A stretch of 16,413 nt of DNA from an uncultured Campylobacter sp. (GTDB lineage: Bacteria; Campylobacterota; Campylobacteria; Campylobacterales; Campylobacteraceae): assembly GCF_947255105.1 (NCBI RefSeq), contig NZ_CAMYFP010000017.1, positions 1 through 16,413 of the forward strand, written 5' to 3'. The notes under the pieces are model-generated. The model did no database searches. It saw nothing but the letters and a program-made list of their open reading frames with translations, and had not been told where the DNA came from. The position numbers and the translations under genes were made by a program. This document shows, piece after piece, positions 1-8,604 of the stretch (its first letter is position 1; each line of letters opens with the position of its first letter).

Positions 1-3000
1 GCTGCTGCTGAGGCTGTTTGAGAGAGTAAAGCTGCTGATTTAGAAGCTAGGTTTTTGGTAGCTAAAGCTATGTTTGATTTATAGTATTTTTCTTCATCTG
101 TTAGATCATTTATAAAATCTTGTAAATCTTCTATATCTAAGTAATCAATTCCTTCTTCTTTATTTTTATATCTTTGTTTTAAATTTGAAAGTTTATCTTT
201 TAAGGAGTTAAGCTCTTTTTTATAAGAGTCATACTCTTTTTTTACACTTTTTAACTGTTTGGTTGCTTCCTCTAAATCCTTAGCCGCACTTCCTATCTGT
301 GCGTATTCGTTTTGTGCAGTAAGAGAAAGGGTTGCTTCAATGTTTTTCTTTTTAATATCTTCTAATAGATTATTAGTTGATGAGAGTATGTTTATATCTC
401 CATGTTTTGAAGAGAGATTAATATTTTCTTTAGCATTTAGGTTTGAACCTATAATGTTTGTATCCTTAAAAGAGTTTATTTTTATATTTTGATTTGAGAT
501 TAAATTTGATGAGTTTGTTTTAGATAGGTTTGTTTGTTTATCATACTCATCATAACTTGCTTTGGCTAAATTAGTTTTTGCTTTGGTTTCTTGATTTTTT
601 ATATCATTGATTGAGTTTTTAAAAGACTCAAATGGACTTATCATAGAAACTTCTATTTTTTTATCATAAACAGCATTTGTTATGCTATCTTTAGAAGCTA
701 GTATATTAACACTTCCTTTTTTTGAAGTTAAGCTTATATCTTTATTTGCAATTAGGTTTGATCCATTTATATTGATATCGTTGTTTGAGTTAATTAATAT
801 ATCTTTATTGGCTTTTAGATTAGAAGCTTTTTGAGTAACTTTAGAGTTTAGATCTTTATGGATGTTTTGTGTGTAGATGGGATTATCTATAACTCCTAGA
901 CTTGATATTGACAAAGCTAAATTAAACGGATTAAATGAACTTTTTTTACTAATAGATCTTTTGCTTATTATCTCTTCACTTGAGTTTATAAATACACTAT
1001 CTTTTGCATTTAAAAAGATGCTTTGATCTGCATTTATAGTAGCTGATGAGAGCAAGATATTAAAGTTTGAATTAAGTAAGATATCACTACTTTTTAAACT
1101 GCTTGATTTTAATAAAGTATTTGCGCTCTCATCTAAACTCATACTCTTACTAGCTCCACCAAATTTGGATTTACTTTTATAACTTTTGCTAAAATTTGAG
1201 TATTTAGAAGATAGTATATTTATATCGTTATTTGAGTTTAAATTTATAGCATTATTAGCTTTTATGCTAGATCCTGCAATAGTTATGTTTTTTCCTGAGT
1301 TTATTAATACATTTTTTCCATCTATATTTGAGCTTTTTACGTTTTGCTCTAAAGATTTTATAAGTTCTGTTTTTTTAGACATAAATCCTTTTGAGGTTGA
1401 TTTAGTTTCGCTGTAATCACTCTCTAAGGATGAGAGGACATTTATGTTATTACCTGAGTTTAGGATTGTATCTTTATTTGAGTTTAAATTTGAGCTTATT
1501 AAGGTTATATCTTTATTTGCCTTTAATAAAATATTTTCTTTTGCATTTAAATTTGATCCTATGTTATACTCATACTCTCTTTTATAATATCCCCCACTCA
1601 TAGAAAAATCATATGAGCCTTTATCTTTTACAGTTTCACTTAAGATGTTGTTATTTGCAAGCAGGGCTATATTTTTATTTGAGTTTATGTTTGAACCTCT
1701 TAGATAGATACTATCTTTTGCATTTAATACTGTATCGCCTTTGGTTGAAGTAATAGTTGAAATATCTGCTATATTTGTAAAGCTTTCTTTCCCATAAGAG
1801 TGAGTTAGGGTGTTTGTATTTGATAGGGTTTGATTAAATATATTATTTGCTTGTAGATAGATACTTCCTGCCTCAATTAAAGAAGAGAGATTTAAAATAT
1901 CATTATTTGCATTTAGAATTAATTCATTACTTGCCTTTATATCTGCAAATTTGTTTGTAATGTTATTTGCATTTATCTTTATGTAATTATTACTTATAAT
2001 GCTTGAGTAGTTATTTAAATCTCCATCTATATTAAGAGAAATTCCATCACCTGCATATATTAAAGATGAAGCATCTACCGGCTTACTGTCTTTAAATAAT
2101 ATGCTTTTTAAGGCACTATTTCTAAAATCATAAATATAAGTTAGTTTATTATGCATATAATCACTATTTGGAATATTTTCATCATAAATATAACCGTTAT
2201 TTAAATAGTAGTATTTTTGATTAGTAGGATTTATAAAATTATCTTTAAAAGCAGGGATATTTGGCTTAAAAGAGGTGTTTGGGATTATTATAGCTTTGTT
2301 ATCTTTCATAAATTTGGGTGTTTTATTTATTATTGTATCTGCGATATTTGGTTTATCATTATTAAGCTTAGCTAAAGAGCCTGTTATTTTACCATTTGCT
2401 GCAAATATAGATGGATATCCTGCCTCTTGGTAATTTTTAGATATGGTTCCTAAAGATCCACCTTTTGTAACCCATTTTGATTTTAATTTAAATCTTTTAT
2501 ACCATTTTATTTTCTTTTTCCATTCGTAAGTAGCTTTTGATAAAATATTATTAGTTAAATCAAGACCTTGATTAATTAAATTTGTATCTTTTAAATTTAT
2601 ATCTTTGTTTGCAAATACTATGCTTTTATCATTTAATAAATTATTTGTTAAAAAATTAATATTTTTATTTGAAATAATACTAGATGGTCTAAATTTAACC
2701 AAATCATCTTCATTTATAGTTTGCTTATTAATTGCATAATCTATTTTTCTTGTTTTTTCTTTATTTTTTATATGGCTCGTTGTAATAATGGCTTGATTAT
2801 TTATAAAATCAAATTTTATATCATTGTAGATGTTTTTACCATTTGATTTTGTATTTTTATGCAAGCTTAAGATATATAGTTTTTCATTTTTATTAATAAT
2901 TTCTTTTTTAAGTTCGTTTTCTACATACTTGCTACTGGGCTCTTTATAATTATTATTTATTTTATAGCTTTCTATAATATCTTGTTTTAATTTATCTATA

Positions 3001-4925
3001 TCAACTCCAAATGGTATTATTTTTTGATTATTATCTCTTAAATTTATACTTCCTTTTTTTGTTTTTGGATTTTTATTTATTTTAAGTTCATCAAGTGATT
3101 TATTGTTAAGCTCTTTAGCATTTATGTTCATATCACTTTCTGAATACATCAAAGATGAGAGATTATCTATTTTAGAGCTTTTATAATTTTTATAGTTATC
3201 ATCATTTAAAATTAAAATATTGCCATCTGAAATTTTATCTTTTGTATAAAAGATATTTAGGTTTTTATCCGATATTATATTTGAGCTATCTTTATTTATA
3301 AGAGTATTTGTATTTAAAATCATATCATCTTTACTATAAAGGGTTGATTTATCTATATTTAAAATATCTTTTGAATTAATTATCAAAGCTTTGTTTGAAT
3401 AGATATTTGCTTTATTGTTCATTAAATAATTAGAGTTTATAAAAAGATTTTTATTTGATGCTATTTCACCGAAGTTATTTAAATTTAAATATGAGTTTAA
3501 GCTCATATCGTTTAATGAGTGAATAGTGCCTTTATTTGTTATATTGTTTGCATTTATTATAAGGTTATTGTTTGATATAAGCTTTGTATTATTTATAAAA
3601 TCATCTGTTGTTTTTATAAAGATATCTTTGTTTGCATAAAAGCCGCCGTTATAGTTTATAATATCGTTTGTGATTAAAGATAAATTCTTTCTTGCTTGAA
3701 GATTTCCGTGATTACTGTATTTATCGGTATTTATAAATAGATTTTTATTTGAGATGATAAATCCATCTTTATTATTAAGAAGTGATGAGTTTAAATTAAG
3801 ATTTGAATAAGCACCTATATAGCCTAAGGTATTATTTAAAGAATCTTTAATCTTTATATCTAACGATCCATTTGAAATAATATTTCCGTTTGAGTTATCT
3901 AAAGTAGTTGAATCTATTTTAAGATTGTTTGATAAAATTCCTTTGTTTTTATTTTTTTTAGTGTCTTTGTTTGTGATGTTATTTGCTTTTATGTTAGCTT
4001 TGCCTGATGCATAAATTAGAGCATTTTTATTATCTAATGAGTTTAATTTTATATCTAAACTATTGCCTGATGCAATATCTGCTTTATTTATAAGATCTCC
4101 ATTTAAGTTTATAGATATATCATTATTTGCAACTATTTTTGCATTATTATTTACTCCAATACCTTTATTTGTAGCAATGAGTTTTATTCTATTTGCATAC
4201 ATTCCACCTAAATTTGAAGTATCAATTGATATTTTAGTATCATCACTACTACTTGATAATATATTTAAATCTTTATCTAGTTTATTTTTTCCAGTTATTA
4301 TGTTTAGATTATTGGCATAAACATTAGCACTTATCTTAGCAGTTTTAGAAATGATATTTAAATAATTACTTTCATCTTTTAAACCTCTATTGCTTATAGA
4401 TATCTCACCTTGTTTTACATCTATATTATTTAAAGCTCCATCTTTAAATTTAAGCTCTGCTGATGTTAGTGTAGTTGATTTAGAGTTTATAAAATGAACT
4501 CCATCTATATCTATACCGCTAGGATTTGCTATCATAAGATCAGCTTTATCACCTGCTATTTCTATATTTCCTTTTAAGCTACTTTTTTTATTTGAGTTTA
4601 TCTTATTTACAATAAGCTTTGCAGTTTTTTCACTAAGTCTTTTATTTGCATGTATATAGCCTCCTGTTATAGTATCTGCCTCATTTTTTGAATTATTAAG
4701 TATTGTTCCATCGTCTGTTGTATTAAATTTAGAGTATTCATTTATAGATACTCCTTTATTGTTTGGTTTAACGATATCTATCAAAATTGCATTATTTGGA
4801 GTTTTTAAAATGGTGGGCTGGTTATATTTAGGGGCATTAGTATCAGCTAAAATCTCAGCTAAAGATAGATTTGGAAAAAGAAGTGTTAAGGATAAAATTA
4901 TGTTGAGATGGTTTTTGAAATTCAT
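1..4925 (-). CDS. Large secreted TpsA protein, FhaB/CdiA-like exoprotein, 3' end outside window
   Basis: The reading frame is open for all 1641 codons from the ATG at 4925 to the window edge, with no stop, so the C-terminus is missing. Residues 1-24 form a Sec signal peptide (MNFKN, hydrophobic core, LSLA then EILA). Residues about 30-270 are a TPS (haemagglutination-activity) domain: they show NNKGVSINEYSKFN and NPSGI, the local forms of the family's N..G.S.N.Y..FN and NPNGI motifs. FHA-1-like beta-helix repeats follow to about residue 560. A Tyr/Asn/Lys-rich central segment runs to about 945 and includes a Trp/Lys stretch (EWKKKIKWYKRFK) and SDYMHNKL. FHA-2-like repeats run to about 1525, then a coiled coil to the edge. 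The SD (AAGGA) overlaps the tpsB stop, implying translational coupling. TpsA proteins are threaded through TpsB to the cell surface as long fibres. This one could be an adhesin or a CDI toxin-delivery protein; the deciding C-terminal tip is not visible. The gene looks more A+T-rich than the central genes. Confidence 0.93.
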   Translation of the reverse strand, partial: MNFKNHLNIILSLTLLFPNLSLAEILADTNAPKYNQPTILKTPNNAILIDIVKPNNKGVSINEYSKFNTTDDGTILNNSKNEADTITGGYIHANKRLSEKTAKLIVNKINSNKKSSLKGNIEIAGDKADLMIANPSGIDIDGVHFINSKSTTLTSAELKFKDGALNNIDVKQGEISISNRGLKDESNYLNIISKTAKISANVYANNLNIITGKNKLDKDLNILSSSSDDTKISIDTSNLGGMYANRIKLIATNKGIGVNNNAKIVANNDISINLNGDLINKADIASGNSLDIKLNSLDNKNALIYASGKANIKANNITNKDTKKNKNKGILSNNLKIDSTTLDNSNGNIISNGSLDIKIKDSLNNTLGYIGAYSNLNLNSSLLNNKDGFIISNKNLFINTDKYSNHGNLQARKNLSLITNDIINYNGGFYANKDIFIKTTDDFINNTKLISNNNLIINANNITNKGTIHSLNDMSLNSYLNLNNFGEIASNKNLFINSNYLMNNKANIYSNKALIINSKDILNIDKSTLYSKDDMILNTNTLINKDSSNIISDKNLNIFYTKDKISDGNILILNDDNYKNYKSSKIDNLSSLMYSESDMNINAKELNNKSLDELKINKNPKTKKGSINLRDNNQKIIPFGVDIDKLKQDIIESYKINNNYKEPSSKYVENELKKEIINKNEKLYILSLHKNTKSNGKNIYNDIKFDFINNQAIITTSHIKNKEKTRKIDYAINKQTINEDDLVKFRPSSIISNKNINFLTNNLLNDKSIVFANKDINLKDTNLINQGLDLTNNILSKATYEWKKKIKWYKRFKLKSKWVTKGGSLGTISKNYQEAGYPSIFAANGKITGSLAKLNNDKPNIADTIINKTPKFMKDNKAIIIPNTSFKPNIPAFKDNFINPTNQKYYYLNNGYIYDENIPNSDYMHNKLTYIYDFRNSALKSILFKDSKPVDASSLIYAGDGISLNIDGDLNNYSSIISNNYIKINANNITNKFADIKASNELILNANNDILNLSSLIEAGSIYLQANNIFNQTLSNTNTLTHSYGKESFTNIADISTITSTKGDTVLNAKDSIYLRGSNINSNKNIALLANNNILSETVKDKGSYDFSMSGGYYKREYEYNIGSNLNAKENILLKANKDITLISSNLNSNKDTILNSGNNINVLSSLESDYSETKSTSKGFMSKKTELIKSLEQNVKSSNIDGKNVLINSGKNITIAGSSIKANNAINLNSNNDINILSSKYSNFSKSYKSKSKFGGASKSMSLDESANTLLKSSSLKSSDILLNSNFNILLSSATINADQSIFLNAKDSVFINSSEEIISKRSISKKSSFNPFNLALSISSLGVIDNPIYTQNIHKDLNSKVTQKASNLKANKDILINSNNDININGSNLIANKDISLTSKKGSVNILASKDSITNAVYDKKIEVSMISPFESFKNSINDIKNQETKAKTNLAKASYDEYDKQTNLSKTNSSNLISNQNIKINSFKDTNIIGSNLNAKENINLSSKHGDINILSSTNNLLEDIKKKNIEATLSLTAQNEYAQIGSAAKDLEEATKQLKSVKKEYDSYKKELNSLKDKLSNLKQRYKNKEEGIDYLDIEDLQDFINDLTDEEKYYKSNIALATKNLASKSAALLSQTASAA
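340..2090 (-). repeat. FHA-2-like protein repeat field inside tpsA
   Basis: Residues about 945-1525 repeat a degenerate unit of the form 'GSnLnAnkdIlLnSnnDInIlsS', for example GSNLNAKENILLKANKDI, GSSIKANNAINLNSNNDI and GSNLIANKDISLTSKKGS. Lys/Ser-rich inserts separate the units. At DNA level this gives repeated 'atctttatttg' and 'tttaaatttga' patches on the plus strand. Units of this sort are the Fil_haemagg_2 type found in CdiA and FhaB proteins. The repeats are imperfect and belong to the protein, not to a DNA array. Confidence 0.65.
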
Positions 4926-4931
4926 TGTTTG

Positions 4932-4936
4932 TCCTT
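4932..4936 (-). promoter_or_regulatory. tpsA ribosome-binding site overlapping the tpsB stop
   Basis: AAGGA on the minus strand lies 6 nt before the tpsA ATG and shares bases with the TAA stop of tpsB (4935-4937). The ribosome finishing TpsB sits on the tpsA start signal, which would tie synthesis of the exported partner to synthesis of its pore. Confidence 0.75.
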
Positions 4937-6629
4937 AAAAATTGTATGTAGTATTAAAATTTAAAACAGTTTTATCTGTTTTAAAAAATTCTGGCTTATT
5001 AAGTGGAAAACCTAAAAAAAGATCATATTGCACTTTTCTTTTAAAATGTCCTTTTAAGCCAACCCCAGAGCCAACTAAAGTATTATCAGTCATATAATTT
5101 GAACTTTTTCCGCCTACCTTGCCAAAGTCAAAAGCCGCGTATAGTTTATGGGAATTTAAATAACTATACTCCAAAGTATTTCTTATATAATACCCTCTAT
5201 CGCCAACCAAACTCATTTCCCCATCAAATCCTCTAACTGTATAATATCCACCTATATTTAGTCTTTCTTGCATAGTTAAAGGTGTATTGTTCCACATACC
5301 GTGAAATTTAAAATCATAAGTTAAAGGCATATTTAAAGATGATTTATTAAAATTAAAGTCAATTGTTACTGTCTCAAATCTATTTGTTCCATCATTATAG
5401 TCTTCTTCTGGTGCTCTTAAAGCCCCTCTTGCACCTGTGCCTTTTTTATAAGTTGCCCCAAAAACCACATGGCCATTTTCTATAAAAATTTGAGAGCTTA
5501 GACCTATTTCGTATCCAGCAGTTTTTTTTCTTTGATTATCTAGTTCATAGTCTTCTATATAATTTTTATTTTCTTTTTCCCAAAGTCTAAAAAATAGACT
5601 GTTTTTTGAAATTTGATCTCTGTGATAAAGATAATTTATTGTTAAATTTCTTCTTTTACTTTTTCCACTATATTTATAAACTCCAAAAGCTCCAGGAATT
5701 GCTTGATCATAATTGTATCTATACTCGTTAAAATCTAAAGAAAATCTTTTGTATGGGATTGTTATACCGTAATAAATATTGTCTGTTTTTCCTCTTTTTG
5801 TATCATTTTCTACACTTTGTTTGTCTGCTTTAAATATATTTTTAGAGTAAGAGGAATATAAGATTTCGTTAAATCCCATTAGATTAAGCACATTTAAATT
5901 TAAGCTACCTTGATACTTTCCAGTTGCTTTGCTTCCTAAATTATCAAATGATAAAGATAAATTAAGTGGCAACTTCTCTTCTTTTGTTATATTTATATCA
6001 CTATAATTTTCTTTATTTGATGGAAGTAGTTCAAAGTTTACATTACCATTAGAAGAGTTTTGTAAAATTTCTAAGGCTTGTTCAATATCTCTTAAATTTA
6101 ATATATCGCCTTTTTTGTTTATGCCAAATGAAGTAAAAATTGAAGCTCTATTTTTAGTGGAATTTTTATCATTTATATTAATAGTGTCTATTTTTCCTGG
6201 TATTATTTCAAATTTTAGAGTTTTACTTTTTAAATTTTGCGATGGTAAATTTATAGCAGTTGTAATAAAACCAGCTTTTAAAATTTCATTATAAAAAGAA
6301 TTATAAATAATATTCATACTCTTTTTTCCTATACAATTTCCATTTTTAAATTTTACATTTTTTAAAGATTTTTTTAGATATTTTTCAAATTTATTATTAT
6401 CTTTACCGATTAATAAAATTTCATTAATAATAAAGCAGGGTTTTTCGTTTGAGATAATGGCTGAAATTTGATTTTTTTTAGGAGTTAAAATAATATTTGA
6501 GTTTTCTTTTTGACTTTCTATAAACTTTAGTCTATCTTCTTCTTGCTTGGCTTGGGTTTGAGAAATTTGGTTTAAGGTATTTGCAAAAATTTGAATTATA
6601 ATAAACATAAGTATAAAAAATACTCTCAT
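4935..6629 (-). CDS. TpsB outer-membrane transporter (FhaC/ShlB/CdiB family)
   Basis: This is a 564-residue pore that should recognise the TPS domain of the adjacent TpsA in the periplasm and export it. Residues 1-16 (MRVFFILMFIIIQIFA) are a signal peptide. POTRA1 (about 64-145) shows the ShlB-type pattern: CFIINEILLIGK, GNCIGKKSMN, ILKAGFITTAINLPSQNL and EIIPGKID. POTRA2 follows to about 220, then the 16-strand-type barrel. The barrel carries the L6 hallmark VRGF (465-468) followed by GDRGYYIRNTLEY, and the protein ends in an aromatic residue (YNF), the outer-membrane insertion signal. The length is normal for the family. The ATG at 6629 is chosen because TGAGG lies 5 nt upstream and the signal peptide then starts correctly; an in-frame GTG at 6653 has no such site. 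Co-transcribed with tpsA. Confidence 0.95.
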   Translation of the reverse strand: MRVFFILMFIIIQIFANTLNQISQTQAKQEEDRLKFIESQKENSNIILTPKKNQISAIISNEKPCFIINEILLIGKDNNKFEKYLKKSLKNVKFKNGNCIGKKSMNIIYNSFYNEILKAGFITTAINLPSQNLKSKTLKFEIIPGKIDTININDKNSTKNRASIFTSFGINKKGDILNLRDIEQALEILQNSSNGNVNFELLPSNKENYSDINITKEEKLPLNLSLSFDNLGSKATGKYQGSLNLNVLNLMGFNEILYSSYSKNIFKADKQSVENDTKRGKTDNIYYGITIPYKRFSLDFNEYRYNYDQAIPGAFGVYKYSGKSKRRNLTINYLYHRDQISKNSLFFRLWEKENKNYIEDYELDNQRKKTAGYEIGLSSQIFIENGHVVFGATYKKGTGARGALRAPEEDYNDGTNRFETVTIDFNFNKSSLNMPLTYDFKFHGMWNNTPLTMQERLNIGGYYTVRGFDGEMSLVGDRGYYIRNTLEYSYLNSHKLYAAFDFGKVGGKSSNYMTDNTLVGSGVGLKGHFKRKVQYDLFLGFPLNKPEFFKTDKTVLNFNTTYNF

Positions 6630-6661
6630 GAAAACCTCACAAAAATGAAACACATTTCGTT

Positions 6662-6670
6662 ATTTTAACA
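6662..6670 (-). promoter_or_regulatory. Putative extended -10 promoter for tpsBA
   Basis: TGTTAAAAT on the minus strand (TGn plus a one-mismatch TATAAT) lies about 33 nt upstream of the tpsB ATG, with A/T-rich DNA behind it and no good -35. Campylobacter housekeeping promoters depend mainly on an extended -10. The same 9-mer precedes the nitroreductase gene in this window. The site lies in the tail of the recombinase remnant. Confidence 0.45.
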
Positions 6671-6991
6671 TATAATTCTTATAAAAATCTGTGATAAAGA
6701 TAATTCTTCTTTTACAAGAGATTCTTCATTATCTAAATAAGTTTTTATATCATCTATGCCGCTTGTCTAAGAGCGTTAAACTCAGTAACTTTTTATCTTG
6801 TATCAGCCAAAGTTACCTCGCCATATTTACCAATGGCAATTTTTTTGTTTGTCAGAGTTTCTATAAAGATAGTAAAATTTCTTTGATCCTGTTGGATAAA
6901 CTCTAATGTAGAGATTGTTGCTTAATCTTTCAAAATACACTTTATCCTTGGGCTTTAGCTTTTTTATGTAGATATCTGGTCTATCTTTCAT
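6665..6991 (-). pseudogene. Remnant of a tyrosine recombinase (phage/island integrase), N-terminus only
   Basis: An ATG at 6991 preceded by a strong AAAGGAGG opens a frame (MKDRPDIYIKKLKPKDKVYF, then LYIRVYPTGSKKFYYLYRNS) that resembles the Arm-DNA-binding N-terminal domain (DUF4102 type) of P4-family integrases. It stops at 6827 after 54 codons. In the next frame, beyond an A7 run (6840-6846), the homology continues as KIAIGKYGEVTLADTR, the expected next block. That is followed by an in-frame TAA and, after another shift, GIDDIKTYLDNEESL. Several independent lesions, and the complete absence of the catalytic domain with its R-H-R-Y residues, show decay. It starts about 175 bp from the 3' end of tRNA-Met and reads away from it, the usual layout of an integrase at its tRNA attachment site. 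Confidence 0.8.
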
Positions 6992-7165
6992 GCTAAGCGC
7001 CTCCTTTGTTTGGATGTCTAGTTAAAAAGTTGCCGATTTATTATTTTATAGAAAATTATATTTTTAGTAGCTAAATTTCATAAATTAAGCTAAATAGAGC
7101 TTGATATTTTCTTAAAAAGATTAAAAAAGTGAAAGTGAATTGATATAAATATTTAAAAATAAAAA

Positions 7166-7242
7166 TGGTGGGTTCACCAGGACTCGAACCTGGGACCATC
7201 CGGTTATGAGCCGGATGCTCTAACCAACTGAGCTATGAACCC
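7166..7242 (-). tRNA. tRNA-Met (CAT anticodon)
   Basis: This is a complete 77-nt cloverleaf with encoded CCA. The acceptor pair is GGGTTCA/TGAACCC with discriminator A, the D-stem is GCTC/GAGC, the anticodon stem is TCCGG/CCGGA with loop CTCATAA (anticodon at 7206-7208), and the T-stem is CCAGG/CCTGG. The G1-C72 pair and the absence of three G-C pairs at the stem base argue against initiator tRNA-fMet. A CAT anticodon can also belong to lysidine-modified tRNA-Ile2, which cannot be excluded by eye. The 3' end faces the integrase remnant and is the likely attachment site. Confidence 0.93.
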
Positions 7243-7260
7243 ATTTAGTTTAAAGATGGT

Positions 7261-7266
7261 ATTCTA
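7261..7266 (-). promoter_or_regulatory. Putative -10 box for tRNA-Met
   Basis: TAGAAT on the minus strand, preceded by TTG, lies about 19 nt upstream of the mature 5' end. It is one mismatch from TATAAT and correctly placed for a short tRNA leader. Confidence 0.4.
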
Positions 7267-7328
7267 CAAAAACTAAGCTTTAAGTTTGCTAAATTTCAAA
7301 TTTAAACAGCCACTCTCTAGCCATTTGA

Positions 7329-8576
7329 CTACTCATCTTTCTTATCTTCTATAAGGCTTTCTAGCTCCAAATTTGCTATGCGCCCTATTTTGTTGCCTGA
7401 TATGATCTTTAGGTTGGTATAGATATCAATTGCTCCAAATTTAGCCTGCTCGATACTCTTTTCTCGCTTTGACCAAAGTGCGGTTATGGCGCTCTTTTCT
7501 TTCTTTAAACTACTTTCCATCTGCTCAAATGCATCAAGCACGCCTTGCATTTGATGTAAAAAGCTGTTGCTTATGAGATAGTTGTAGAGCTGCTGGACTT
7601 TCTCATCTTTGTTTTCGTTGGCATTTGCAACCCTATTTATAGCTACCAAAGACTCTCTAAGGGCAAAACTAAGGCTTTTAAACTCATCATATCCACATAT
7701 CCAAACTCCATCTACAATCCCAACTCTATCTATCCCATTTGGCATAGCTTTGGTAACGATGACACCGATATCTCCGCCATCTCTTCGCAAATCCTCTTTA
7801 AGTTTTGTCACCCAGTCACTTCCAAAATGTTTAGTTCTTTTGCTCTCATAAAAGATCTTCCCGCAAGAGTTTAGTCTCTTTTTATCAAAAACTTCATGTA
7901 TTACATCAGCTCCTGCAGCTCCTTTTGCAACCTCTCTTATCTCATCATCTTTAAATTTATCTCTTAAAAACTCCTCAATTGCGACCTCCATCGCCTCTCC
8001 TCTAAGTCTAAAAGAGCTAAGATCAGACTTTTCTTTTAACTCATCAATCTGTTTTTTCAACGCCTCATTTTCAAGCTCTTTTTGCTTAAGCGCTATCTCG
8101 TTTTTGTCCATTATCTCTTTGGCAACCTGCTCTCTTTGGCTACTTAGAAGCTCTTCATATCTCTTTTTACTCTCATTTAAGGCACTATTTTTAATCTCTA
8201 TGGCTCTTAGCTCCTCTTCGTTTTTATACTGCTCAAACTCGCTTTTTTGCTTTAAAAGCACACTTAGCCTTTCAACTAGCTCATCAATCTGATCTTTTTG
8301 CCTCTTTAACTGCTCTTTTAACTCAAGTTGCTCTATCTTGGCTCTATTTTGAAACTCCTCTTGTAGCGCTCTTTTTTGTTCTTCATCTCTCTTTTGAAAC
8401 TCAAGTGCAATTTTTTCTCTTGCCTCAAGCTCCCTTTTTTCAAACTCTTTTCTTAATAGCTCTCTTCTCTTTTCAAAGTCAAACTCAAGCTCTTTGCCTT
8501 TTAGCTCAAGCTGTTTTTCTAGCTCTTGATTTAGATCTATGATATTTCCACATTTAAGACATTTTATCTGGTTCAT
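7329..8576 (-). CDS. DUF2130 coiled-coil protein with nuclease-like C-terminal domain
   Basis: This is a 415-residue cytoplasmic protein of unknown function. The N-terminus carries one CxxC pair (CLKC, residues 6-9), a possible half zinc ribbon. Residues about 17-190 are a very charged Glu/Lys/Arg coiled coil. The C-terminal domain is the DUF2130 type: RLRGEAMEVAIEEFL, then GADVIHEVF (Asp about 224), then FYESKRTK (Glu about 244, Lys about 246) and LRRDGGDIGVIVTKAMP. The spacing of Glu, Asp and E-x-K resembles a PD-(D/E)XK nuclease core; that is inference from motifs. The start is the ATG at 8576 because AAAGGA lies just upstream; a TTG at 8615 has no such signal. It is divergent from the ABC transporter operon. 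The family is conserved in many bacteria outside mobile DNA, so a housekeeping DNA-related role is likely, but none is proven here. Confidence 0.88.
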   Translation of the reverse strand: MNQIKCLKCGNIIDLNQELEKQLELKGKELEFDFEKRRELLRKEFEKRELEAREKIALEFQKRDEEQKRALQEEFQNRAKIEQLELKEQLKRQKDQIDELVERLSVLLKQKSEFEQYKNEEELRAIEIKNSALNESKKRYEELLSSQREQVAKEIMDKNEIALKQKELENEALKKQIDELKEKSDLSSFRLRGEAMEVAIEEFLRDKFKDDEIREVAKGAAGADVIHEVFDKKRLNSCGKIFYESKRTKHFGSDWVTKLKEDLRRDGGDIGVIVTKAMPNGIDRVGIVDGVWICGYDEFKSLSFALRESLVAINRVANANENKDEKVQQLYNYLISNSFLHQMQGVLDAFEQMESSLKKEKSAITALWSKREKSIEQAKFGAIDIYTNLKIISGNKIGRIANLELESLIEDKKDE

Positions 8577-8598
8577 CTTTTGTCCTTTTTTCAAATAT

Positions 8599-8604
8599 AG
8601 TATA
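8599..8604 (-). promoter_or_regulatory. Putative -10 box for the DUF2130 gene
   Basis: TATACT on the minus strand lies about 23 nt before the ATG at 8576, inside an A/T-rich divergent spacer. No -35 is visible. Confidence 0.35.

Noticed and set aside
259..1416. Plus-strand open frames in the left end
   Set aside because: They are antisense to the continuous 1641-codon tpsA frame and are hydrophobic artefacts of A/T-rich repeats.
1..4900. Repeated words in the left third as a CRISPR or DNA repeat array
   Set aside because: Spacing and sequence vary and the repeats keep codon frame; they encode FHA-type protein repeats in tpsA.
6691..6906. Plus-strand open frame of 71 codons
   Set aside because: It is antisense to the recombinase remnant, which has the family match and strong SD. 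The plus frame has no SD or recognisable features.
7267..7328. Terminator after the DUF2130 gene
   Set aside because: No G+C stem followed by a U-tract is visible; only A/T-rich near-palindromes.
7609..8292. Plus-strand open frames inside the DUF2130 gene
   Set aside because: Complement of the Glu/Lys-rich coiled coil gives Ser/Leu/Phe-rich antisense frames without start signals.
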